A stretch of DNA of 64,000 bases from contig NZ_HG315691.1 of assembly GCF_000455345.1 (NCBI RefSeq), positions 754,217-818,216 on the forward strand. The letters run 5' to 3'. Below the pieces are notes generated by a model, which saw nothing but the letters and a program-made list of their open reading frames with translations, made no database searches and was not told where the DNA came from. Positions 53,233 through 60,486 of the stretch are shown here, piece by piece. How positions within the stretch are numbered: position 1 is the first letter of the stretch; every line of letters starts with the position of its first letter. Both the position numbers and the translations under genes were made by a program. Source of the stretch: Halopiger goleimassiliensis. Lineage in GTDB: Archaea > Halobacteriota > Halobacteria > Halobacteriales > Natrialbaceae.

Positions 53233-53958
53233 GTGCTCGACGCCAATCAGCTCCTCGCCATCTCGGCGCTGGTGTTCGTCGTCACGACGCTCGCGTTCCT
53301 CGTCTGGTCGCGTTCGCTCTCGCCCGAGAGTCGACGCTACGGCTACGTGGTGACGATTGCGGCCGGTGCGATGGCCGTTTCGTACGTCGTGATGACTGCC
53401 ATCGAGTTCACAAACAGCGGTACCACTGACCTCGTCCGTTTCCTCGGGTACACCGGGTTGTGGCTCCCGATCATCTACGTCATCGCTGCCGTCGCCGGCG
53501 TCGGCACGCGACTGACAGGGGTCCTGTACGCCATCGTGCTGGGTCGCGTCTGGATCACGTACGTCGCCGGGTTCCTCGACGGCGTGCTCGCAACCGTGGG
53601 ATCGTTAACCCCGATTGCCCTGTTGTTCGCGGGTATCTACGTGTTGTTCGGACCGTACACGCACGTGGTAAACACGCAGTCGCCCCAGCGTCGCCTGCTC
53701 TTCAACAAACTCAAGTATCTCGTCGTACTCGCCTGGATCGGTCTCGTCGTCAACGGCCTCATCTCCGGCATGGGTCTCGTCGACGACTTCGTCGGCCAGA
53801 TCTCGCTCATCTACGTCGAGGGGATCCTCGTGATCGGCTTCGGAGGCATCGTTCTACGTAGCCCCGACGCACTCGAGGACACCGCCGAGGCCGGAGCCGC
53901 CGGTGACGACGGCTCCCTCGAGCGGGTCGAGGCCGGCGACTCCCAGCCCGCGGACTGA
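53233..53958 (+). CDS. sensory-rhodopsin-II-like 7TM protein lacking the retinal lysine
   Basis: A 241-aa, seven-helix protein from GTG (helices about 7-25, 36-57, 67-90, 94-115, 118-140, 158-180, 187-208). It aligns end to end with Natronomonas SRII from memory: shared TLAF...RRY...AVSYVVM, LFGPYTH, KLKYLVVLAW and IGFGGIVL. Helix G reads SLIYVEGILVIGFGG, placing Val200 where the Schiff-base Lys205 should be and Glu196 at Asp201. Helix C reads RFLGYTG, with Gly72 at the counterion Asp75. Tyr194 matches SRII Tyr199, which contacts the transducer. The gene follows the HtrII-like transducer, in the same order as htrII-sopII. Covalent retinal binding appears impossible; its signal is unknown. Confidence 0.85.
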   Translation: MLDANQLLAISALVFVVTTLAFLVWSRSLSPESRRYGYVVTIAAGAMAVSYVVMTAIEFTNSGTTDLVRFLGYTGLWLPIIYVIAAVAGVGTRLTGVLYAIVLGRVWITYVAGFLDGVLATVGSLTPIALLFAGIYVLFGPYTHVVNTQSPQRRLLFNKLKYLVVLAWIGLVVNGLISGMGLVDDFVGQISLIYVEGILVIGFGGIVLRSPDALEDTAEAGAAGDDGSLERVEAGDSQPAD

Positions 53959-54188
53959 GACGGATTGCCGATGTACCGGCGCACCCGCGACCCGGGCGGG
54001 TGCGCCGGAAACGACGTACAGGAAACCGTCTGAACGGACGGCTCTCGGTTCGTTTTCACTCGCGGTTCGTTTCGGTAGAACGCGACCGTGTTTCTCGATT
54101 ACTTCGTCACTCGAGGCCCAGCGCCGTTGCACTCACGGCTCTCGAGGCGTTCGTGGATATCGCGACGCAAAAACGACCGGTCCGCTCC

Positions 54189-54497
54189 TCACTCCTCGAG
54201 GTGTTCGATCCCTTTCTTCGAGACGTTCGCTTCGGTGATCTCGTCGGGCATCCAGTCGGGTTTGTCGTCGGGTGCCGTCTCTTCCCAGGCCCAGCCGTCG
54301 TAGATGTGTACCTTGTCGGTCCCCTTCTCGCGGAGTCGGAGTTCGACCCGATCGGCCTCCTCCTCGCTCGGTCCGGGCTCGAGCCGTCGGGCCGCTTTCA
54401 GTGCTGCCTGCCGTGGCGTGTTCCCCGAAAAGACGCTAGTTTCCTCACCATCCGACTCGCGCAGTGCGAAGTTTCGCTTACCGTCTTCACGTACCAT
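54189..54497 (-). CDS. chromosomal protein MC1
   Basis: A 102-aa DNA-bending nucleoid protein of the MC1 family. KRNFALRESDGEETSVFSGNTPRQAALKAARRLEPG is the family's conserved core, followed by ELRLREKGTDKVHIYDGWAWEE. Haloarchaeal MC1 proteins are acidic overall with a basic face. The start MVREDGKRNFALRE is clear. It is transcribed divergently from the small gene at 54726. Confidence 0.92.
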   Translation of the reverse strand: MVREDGKRNFALRESDGEETSVFSGNTPRQAALKAARRLEPGPSEEEADRVELRLREKGTDKVHIYDGWAWEETAPDDKPDWMPDEITEANVSKKGIEHLEE

Positions 54498-54725
54498 GGT
54501 TTCGCCTCCGTGTCAACCCAGCACACGGCCCGACATAAAGATATCCCTGAAAACCGACCGACAGCGTCGGTATTTTTAAGTGCGTGGGGTGCACTATTGC
54601 TCCGCAATAGCGTCACGGACGCTGTTCTCCCGACTCAGTGTCGTTGGTACTCCGACGTATCAGTGGCCGTGTCGTAGAAAACACTTAAGTATATCCTACG
54701 GCGAAGTTCGTCATAGAATCCCGCG

Positions 54726-54923
54726 ATGGTACGGAAAAAGAAGCTGAGTCCGAGCGGTGCGAAAGACGAAGACGGCAACTACCACAACGTCCACCTCAAC
54801 CTCCACGAGGACGAACTCGCAGTCGCGGGGATGGACATCGGTGACGAGGTGTTCGTCCGGGTCCGAGACGGCAAGATCATCATCCAGAAAGCCGACGAAG
54901 ACGACGTCGAACACGAATTCTAG
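54726..54923 (+). CDS. 65-aa SpoVT/AbrB-like protein
   Basis: A 65-aa protein starting VRKKKLSPSGAKDEDGNYHNVHLNLHEDELAVAGMDIGDEVFVRVRDGKIIIQKADED. The strand pattern and VGDEVxVRVxDGxIxIxK resemble a SpoVT/AbrB DNA-binding domain. An AAGTATATCC promoter lies about 30 nt before the ATG. It may act as a small regulator or dimeric nucleoid factor. Conservation among haloarchaea is likely but cannot be checked here. Confidence 0.75.
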   Translation: MVRKKKLSPSGAKDEDGNYHNVHLNLHEDELAVAGMDIGDEVFVRVRDGKIIIQKADEDDVEHEF

Positions 54924-55122
54924 TTCTCTCGCTGCCGTCTACGCGCTTGCCGTCGTGGTCTGTTCTGGTGGCGTTCGTTCGAGTCGGTAAGACGCCACTC
55001 GAATCGATGCGCTCGAGTCGGCTGGGGGCCGATTTCGGAAGCGATATGGCCGGCCCAGGCTGCTATGTTGGTGTGATATCGGCCCGAGTGCGATGGGTTG
55101 CTCCCCACGACCGCTACAGGTT

Positions 55123-55136
55123 TTAGGTCTACCTAA
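55123..55136. promoter_or_regulatory. iron box (upstream) of the 55-kb operon
   Basis: TTAGGTCTACCTAA is a perfect palindrome of the DtxR/Idr type. It stands just upstream of a TATA-like TTTATACT (55141-55148), overlapping the BRE position. Confidence 0.7.
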
Positions 55137-55156
55137 CTATTTTATACTCGCCTTGC

Positions 55157-55172
55157 TTTAGGTTAGCCTAAA
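55157..55172. promoter_or_regulatory. iron box (downstream) of the 55-kb operon
   Basis: TTTAGGTTAGCCTAAA is identical to the box at 23129-23144 before the siderophore operon. It abuts the ATG at 55173 and lies between TATA and start, so a bound regulator should block transcription. Confidence 0.8.
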
Positions 55173-56063
55173 ATGGTCGGCGCGACACTCGACGACATTC
55201 GGCGATACGTTGAATCGATAGCCAGCGATTCCGGCGACTACGTGCTCGTCTGCGGCCGGACGGGCGAACGGCCGGTTCCCGCCGCGGGGCTCACGTTCGA
55301 CACGCGCCCGACCGCTCGAGCGGCTGCGCGAGCGACCGAGCAGTATCGGGCCGCCCTTCGACGATACGACCCGCAGGTGCCCTACTACGACGTCGTGGTC
55401 TGTCAGCGGTCGGCCGCCGGGCGAGACTCGGACCCGGAGCGCCGCCGATCGTCCGAGACCGAGGACCCACTCGATGACCGCGCGTCGATGATCGACTTCT
55501 GTCACACCGTCGCCGGCGCGGTCTTCGAGAGCGTCGCGGCGTCGTCGTACACGGACGTCGAAGACGCGATCATGGACACCTACTTCTCGGTCGCCGAATC
55601 CGTCGACGGGCCGGACGAACTCTGTATCCGCCTGATCGAGAGCATGGCGACGGAACTCGAGGACTCCCTCGACCCCGACGAGCAACGGGAGATCCTGCTC
55701 GCGAGCGCGAACCGGCTTCCGCCCGGTCCCGCCGACGAGGAACCGCTCGAGTCGGCGCTGTCGCGACTCCAGGCGGCGACGGTCCTCGAGGCGTTCACGC
55801 TCGATCCCGACTCCGATGACGCCGACGAAACCGCCGGGTCGTGGACCGTCACGCTCGACGAGTACGCGTTCGGCGACTCGGACGAACGGCTCGTCACCTT
55901 GCCAATCGTCCTCGACGTGTTGCGCCGACGGCCGGACCGCGAACTCGAGATTTCCGCGGTCGAACGGCTCTCCGAGGAGTCCGCGACGTGGCGACTCGAC
56001 GTCTCGACGGAGGCGACGTCGTCGAACGGCCTGATCCACGCCTCCCCGGAGCCCGAACCATGA
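55173..56063 (+). CDS. iron-box-controlled haloarchaeal protein of unknown function
   Basis: A 296-aa acidic protein. The first 90 residues (TLDDIRRYVESIASDSGDYVLVCGRTGERPVPAAG) form an alpha/beta-like segment. The rest is mostly helical, with VFESVAASSYTDVEDAIMDTYFSVAES. No signal peptide or transmembrane helix is seen, so it is cytoplasmic. The ATG abuts an iron box and lies about 25 nt after a TATA-like TTTATACT, giving a leaderless, iron-regulated mRNA. It overlaps the next gene by 4 nt. The family appears haloarchaea-specific. A role in iron homeostasis is inferred only from control. Confidence 0.7.
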   Translation: MVGATLDDIRRYVESIASDSGDYVLVCGRTGERPVPAAGLTFDTRPTARAAARATEQYRAALRRYDPQVPYYDVVVCQRSAAGRDSDPERRRSSETEDPLDDRASMIDFCHTVAGAVFESVAASSYTDVEDAIMDTYFSVAESVDGPDELCIRLIESMATELEDSLDPDEQREILLASANRLPPGPADEEPLESALSRLQAATVLEAFTLDPDSDDADETAGSWTVTLDEYAFGDSDERLVTLPIVLDVLRRRPDRELEISAVERLSEESATWRLDVSTEATSSNGLIHASPEPEP

Positions 56064-56851
56064 CCGTCGAAACCCTCGTTCACCGCGCGATCGACCGCGT
56101 CGACGGCGAACGCGAGCAAGTCGCGGCCCACCGCGAGAGCGTCGAGCGGTTCGCCAAAGAGGTCGCCGACCTCGACCCGGTCGAGGTAGACACGCCGACC
56201 CAGCCACGTCTCACGGACGGCGGGATGGTGACGACCATCGATCGCTCGGACTCGACGGCGGACCGGTGCCGGCAGGTCCGGGAGTCGTTCGCCGAGACGA
56301 TCCGGCCCCACAGCGTGACCGACGCCGACGACGAACCGTTGCTCGAGACGATCGGCGAGGAACTCGGCCGCGATATCGCCGTCGCGCTAGCCCCCGGAAC
56401 CGACGGCGCGTTCACCCCGCAGGTCAAGCGTGCCGTCACCTCGGCGACCGCCGATCGTCGGGCCGAACTCGAGGCGTTCGACCTGGCGCTCGAGCGCGAA
56501 GCCGACTCGCTCGAGGCGGCCCGATCCGATATCGACGTGATCACGGCGTGGCTCTGCCGTGCGAACGAGACCCCCCTGCTGGAACTGGATTTCGAGGCGC
56601 TTCGCGAGCGCCACGAGACGCTCGAGCGCCACCGCGAGCGCTGTCGGGACCTCCTGCGCGAGCGACAGTCGGTCCTCCAGGAGACGGCGACGTACAACGG
56701 CAGCGCCGGCGTCCGCCAGCGAACGGTCGCCGGTTTCCTCTACCGGGAGTTTTCGACCGCACATCCCGTGTTGACGACGGCCCTTCGGCTCGAGGAGGTC
56801 TGTGCCGACTGCCAGCGGACGGTCCGGGATCACCTCACGCGACGGGTCTAA
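56060..56851 (+). CDS. DUF7260-like helical protein
   Basis: A 263-aa protein, nearly all helical, starting at the ATG that overlaps the previous stop (ATGA). LVHRAIDRVDGEREQVAAHRESVERFAKEVADL begins a coiled-coil-like bundle. A later ERHRERCRDLLRERQ helix and a C-terminal VCADCQRTVRDHL with a CxxC follow. It resembles haloarchaeal DUF7260 proteins, by recollection only. Coupling to the iron-box gene suggests a joint task. Confidence 0.65.
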   Translation: MTVETLVHRAIDRVDGEREQVAAHRESVERFAKEVADLDPVEVDTPTQPRLTDGGMVTTIDRSDSTADRCRQVRESFAETIRPHSVTDADDEPLLETIGEELGRDIAVALAPGTDGAFTPQVKRAVTSATADRRAELEAFDLALEREADSLEAARSDIDVITAWLCRANETPLLELDFEALRERHETLERHRERCRDLLRERQSVLQETATYNGSAGVRQRTVAGFLYREFSTAHPVLTTALRLEEVCADCQRTVRDHLTRRV

Positions 56852-56879
56852 CTGGGTCGCTCGGAACGAAAATAGCCGG

Positions 56880-58694
56880 TTACCGCAGCGCCGCGAGGTC
56901 GAACTCGAACGCGGCCGCGGGCACCTCGAGGTCGTGTTCGACGAGCACTTTCGGGTGGATCTCGCCGATCACGCCGACCTCCTCGCCGTCGATGACGACC
57001 GCGGCCGTTCGACCGGAGATGAACGTCGGGTGGTCGGTCGGCGGCGTCTCGAGGTCGACGTCGAACTGGCGGCAGAGCGCCTGCAGGCGGGCCTTGGCGT
57101 CCTCGTAGCCGGCGTCGTGGCTCGCGAGGACGGCCCCGACGTGGCGGTTCTCGGCGACGCCGGTGTTCTCCGTCTCGTCGAGACGGGCCGTAAAGCCGAT
57201 CTCGGAGAGGTGCTGTGGGTACGAGCGGTGGGTGTTGCGCTCGAGGACCGTCAGCAGCGAGGGCAGCACCCAGGTCCGCAACATCGTGTAGTCCTCGCTG
57301 TAGACCTCCTTGATGGTGGTGGGCTCGCCCGCGCCGTAGGCGTCGGTGCCCGGTTCGAGGTCCAGGCGCTCGTAGTTCTGCTCCTCGTTGATCATGTGGA
57401 AGTTCAGCAGGTCCTCGAAGCCCAGCCCGACGAGTTGCTCGCGGGCCGCGCGCTCGAGGCGCGAGCGCTCGTGGCGGCCGCCGACGGTTCCCACGTCGGG
57501 GTAGGTCGGCTCGAGGTCGTTGAAGCCGTAGGCCCGCCCGAGGTCGTCGATCACGTCCAGCGGGTGGAGGACGTCGACGCGGTACGGCGGGATCGTGACC
57601 TCGTAGACGAGGTTCCCGTCGTCGTCCTCCTCGCGCTCCGCTTCGAGCCCCGACCGCTCCGCGAGGTCGATCACCTCGTCGGGCGCGAGTTCGATGCCGA
57701 GGATGGTCTCGATGCGGTCGTGGGCGACCGTCTTGGTCTTCGTCGAGAGGTCCGGGCGAACGATCTCGCGTCCGCCGGACTCCGTCCGGCTCCCGTCCGA
57801 GGCCGCGTTCGCGGCCTCGCTGTCCGGGTACTCGACGCGGACCTCCTCGAGCGTGGCCCCGCGCGCGGCCAGCGCGTAGCAGACGATGTTCAGCATCTTG
57901 TCGATCGTCCACTGGTCGGTGCCGGTCATCTCGACGAACAGGTCTCTCGAGTCCGTCGAGACCTCCGTGCGGCGGCCGTTGATGACCGGCGGGAACGAGA
58001 ACAGCCCGAGGTCGTCGTAGATCGCGGGGTAGCGCTCGTACTCGCTGACGAGGTCGGCGTAGGTCTCGCCCGTCGGGTGCTCCTCGAGCACCTGTGCCGG
58101 CGTCATCTCTTTGTCCGAGTCCAGCGGGACGAACGTGTCCTCGTCGGGCTCTATGCCGACGTACTCGATCGTTGGATTCCCCTCCGTCGCGGGGCTCGCT
58201 CGCGGCTCATCGCCGCTCGCGTGTTCCGATGCGCGTAGCGCATCGTGACCCTTGAGCATCGTCAGGTCGTGAATGCCGATCGCGCCCTTGGCACGCTTGC
58301 GGCCCATCGTCGCGTGGAGCTTCTCTTGCAGTTGGATGAGCGACTCGAGGGCTTCCTCGTCCAAGTCGACGTCACGGACCACCGCGCCGGTCACGTACGG
58401 TCGCTCGTCGGGGACCGACTCGTCGACCTCGATCGTCCAGTCCGCGGCGTTCGTCGAGGGGACGTGGACGCCCCGCGAGTCGCCGTAGTGGTAGCGCAGC
58501 GACCGGGCGACGCCCTCGACCGAGAGCCGGTCGAGGCGGTCGGGGGCGAACTCGAGTTCGAACGCGCCGTCCTCGGTGCGGCCCTCGAACTCGAGGCCGA
58601 GGCCGAACAGATCGTCCTTCAGCTCCTCGTCGCTCTTCTCCTCGTGGTCGGTCAACTCGCGCAGTTCGTCGGGATCGATGTCGACGGTGGGCAT
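56880..58694 (-). CDS. pheT: phenylalanyl-tRNA synthetase beta subunit
   Basis: A 604-aa beta subunit of the (alpha-beta)2 enzyme that charges tRNA-Phe. It holds a PTVDIDPDELRELTDHE start, the B3/B4 editing region, the B5 domain (PYRVDVLHPLDVIDDLGRAYGF) and a C-terminal domain ending GEIHPKVLVEHDLEVPAAAFEFDL. It overlaps pheS by one base (TGATG). Two extra stretches, LRASEHASGDEPRASPATEG and EAANAASDGSRTESGGRE, correspond to palindromic inserts (58197-58245 and 57766-57818). Confidence 0.94.
   Translation of the reverse strand: MPTVDIDPDELRELTDHEEKSDEELKDDLFGLGLEFEGRTEDGAFELEFAPDRLDRLSVEGVARSLRYHYGDSRGVHVPSTNAADWTIEVDESVPDERPYVTGAVVRDVDLDEEALESLIQLQEKLHATMGRKRAKGAIGIHDLTMLKGHDALRASEHASGDEPRASPATEGNPTIEYVGIEPDEDTFVPLDSDKEMTPAQVLEEHPTGETYADLVSEYERYPAIYDDLGLFSFPPVINGRRTEVSTDSRDLFVEMTGTDQWTIDKMLNIVCYALAARGATLEEVRVEYPDSEAANAASDGSRTESGGREIVRPDLSTKTKTVAHDRIETILGIELAPDEVIDLAERSGLEAEREEDDDGNLVYEVTIPPYRVDVLHPLDVIDDLGRAYGFNDLEPTYPDVGTVGGRHERSRLERAAREQLVGLGFEDLLNFHMINEEQNYERLDLEPGTDAYGAGEPTTIKEVYSEDYTMLRTWVLPSLLTVLERNTHRSYPQHLSEIGFTARLDETENTGVAENRHVGAVLASHDAGYEDAKARLQALCRQFDVDLETPPTDHPTFISGRTAAVVIDGEEVGVIGEIHPKVLVEHDLEVPAAAFEFDLAALR
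57766..57818 (-). repeat. palindromic mini-insert in pheT, copy 2
   Basis: The perfect palindrome GAGGCCGCG-TT-CGCGGCCTC (57799-57818) is preceded by CTCGCGTCCGC and a second small palindrome, CCGGAC-TCC-GTCCGG (57775-57789). It is translated in frame as SEAANAASDGSRTESGGRE. Layout resembles the leuS inserts, though the flank has diverged. Confidence 0.5.
58197..58245 (-). repeat. palindromic mini-insert in pheT, copy 1
   Basis: The flank GCTCGCGGCTCATCGCCGCTCG is close to the leuS flank. It is followed by a perfect palindrome, CGATGCGC-GTA-GCGCATCG (58227-58245). It is translated in frame as ALRASEHASGDEPRASP. Confidence 0.6.
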
Positions 58695-60220
58695 CAGTAG
58701 GTCACCTCCGCGTTGCGCAGGAACTCGAGGTCGGCGAGCGTCCCGTGGAGGTCGCGGATGTCCTCCGCGCCGGTGGTCAGCATGGCCAGTCGCTCGAGGG
58801 CCAGTCCCCAGGCCATGACGTCGCAGTCGACGCCCAGCGGCTCGAGCATCTCCTCGCGGAAGATGCCGGAGTTACCGATCTCGATCAGTTCGCCCGTCGT
58901 GGGGTGGGTGCCGAACAGTTCGAAGCTCGGCTCCGTGTAGGGGTTGTAGTGGGGTTTGAACTGGATGTCCTCGATGCCGAACTGGGCGTAGAACTCCTCG
59001 AAGGTGCCCATCAGATCCCGCACCGAGAGGTCCTCGGCCATCACCCACCCCTCGATCTGGTAGAACTCGAGGAGGTGTGTTGCGTCGAGCGTGTCGTTCC
59101 GGTACGCTTTCTCGACGCTGAAGAAGCGCGCGGGCGGTTCGATCTCGCCGATCTGTTCGCCCGACAGGTAGCGCGTCGAGAGCGAGGTGGTGTGCCCCCG
59201 AAGCGCGAGCGCCCGGGCGAAGTCCTCGTCCCACGGCGAGTGGTACCCCTCGCTGTCGTCACCGAGTCCCTCGCGGTGGACGCGCTCGACGTCCGCGACG
59301 AGGTCCTCGGGGAGGTCGTCGATGTGGCTGGGCTGCTCCATCGCGAAGCGGTCCCAGTGCGTGCGAGCGGGGTGGTCCTGGGGCATGAACAGGCAGTCGT
59401 TGATCCAGAAGTCCGCGTCGACGTGGGGACCGTCCATCTCCTGGAAGCCCATCCCGACGAGGACGTCCTTGACGCGCTCGGCCATCTGGCGCAGGACGTG
59501 GACCTTGCCGCTCTCGACCGCCTCGGCGTCGGCCTCGACGTTGTAGTCGGCGAACTCCACGTCTTCCCACTCGCCGCTCGTGAGCAGTTCCGGCGTCACC
59601 TGGCCGACCGTCTCGGCCGTCTCGACGCCGGCCATCAGTTCCGTGACGCCCTGCTCGGTCAGCGTCACCTCGCGGACGGTCGACTCGCGCACCTCGACGA
59701 GGCCGCGCCGCTCGAGTTGCTCGAGCGTCTCGTCGTCGACGCCCACGTCCTCGAGCCCGAGTGCATCCTGGCCCGACAGCCTCTCGAGGGCGTTCGCCTC
59801 GGCGTCGGCCGACGGATCGGCGTCGGGGTCGGCGGTGATCTCGCCGCTCTCGATCGTACCGTACCCCTTCCGGGCGTAGTTCGACAGCGCGATGTCGACC
59901 TGCGGCCCCTCGAGGCCGGACTGGCCGATGACTCGCCCCATCTCGACGGGGTCCTCGTCCGCGCTGGCCTCGAGGGCTGCCTCGTACAGTCGCACCTCGG
60001 GCAGGCCCTCCGTGGCGTAGGTCCCCCCCTCGTCGGTCAGCGTGATCGTTTCGTCGACGCGCTCCTCGACGGCGACCAGGCCCTCCGATTCGAGTTCGAA
60101 CGCCGCCCCGGTGACGGTTTCCGGCGGCAGGTCGGTCGCCGCGGCGAGGGCGTCGACGGCCGTCGCCTCGTCCGCGCTCGCGGCCTCTAGGACCGCGACC
60201 TGTGATTCTGGAAGTTGCAT
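58694..60220 (-). CDS. pheS: phenylalanyl-tRNA synthetase alpha subunit
   Basis: A 508-aa class-II catalytic subunit. The N-terminal winged-helix-like part (about 1-200), typical of archaeal/eukaryotic PheS, contains QLPESQVAVLEA. The catalytic core has GPHVDADFWINDCLFMPQDHPART, TSLSTRYLSG, FSVEKAYRNDTLDATHLLEFYQIEG (motif 2 region), FKPHYNPYTEPSFE and GLALERLAML (motif 3). It starts MQLPESQ at 60220 and is directly followed by pheT, so they form an operon. Confidence 0.95.
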   Translation of the reverse strand: MQLPESQVAVLEAASADEATAVDALAAATDLPPETVTGAAFELESEGLVAVEERVDETITLTDEGGTYATEGLPEVRLYEAALEASADEDPVEMGRVIGQSGLEGPQVDIALSNYARKGYGTIESGEITADPDADPSADAEANALERLSGQDALGLEDVGVDDETLEQLERRGLVEVRESTVREVTLTEQGVTELMAGVETAETVGQVTPELLTSGEWEDVEFADYNVEADAEAVESGKVHVLRQMAERVKDVLVGMGFQEMDGPHVDADFWINDCLFMPQDHPARTHWDRFAMEQPSHIDDLPEDLVADVERVHREGLGDDSEGYHSPWDEDFARALALRGHTTSLSTRYLSGEQIGEIEPPARFFSVEKAYRNDTLDATHLLEFYQIEGWVMAEDLSVRDLMGTFEEFYAQFGIEDIQFKPHYNPYTEPSFELFGTHPTTGELIEIGNSGIFREEMLEPLGVDCDVMAWGLALERLAMLTTGAEDIRDLHGTLADLEFLRNAEVTY

Positions 60221-60486
60221 TCGCTTGGGTAGATAGCTGGGTGGCTCTCAGTTAGCGGTTCCGACTCGGCTCGAGAGGGCAGTCGCTCGAGCCGTCCCGA
60301 ACTGGACGGTTTCGCCGGGCCGACCGGTGTGGTCGTCCCCGGGTCCACCGCCCCGTCCTACCCGCGAAAACGGAAGCCGAATCCCGGGCGTCGCTGCTGC
60401 GGTCGATCGCCGACACCGCCGTCGTGGGATTCGGGCGTCATCGTTCGAGAATTCGCGACCCTCGGCAAAAACGTTGCGGTGTGCCC

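Noticed and set aside
53233-53958. The rhodopsin-like gene considered as a frameshifted or damaged sopII
   Set aside because: The frame is intact over all seven helices, the transducer-contact residue is kept, and several chromophore-site residues are changed together. Divergence fits better than a single recent lesion.
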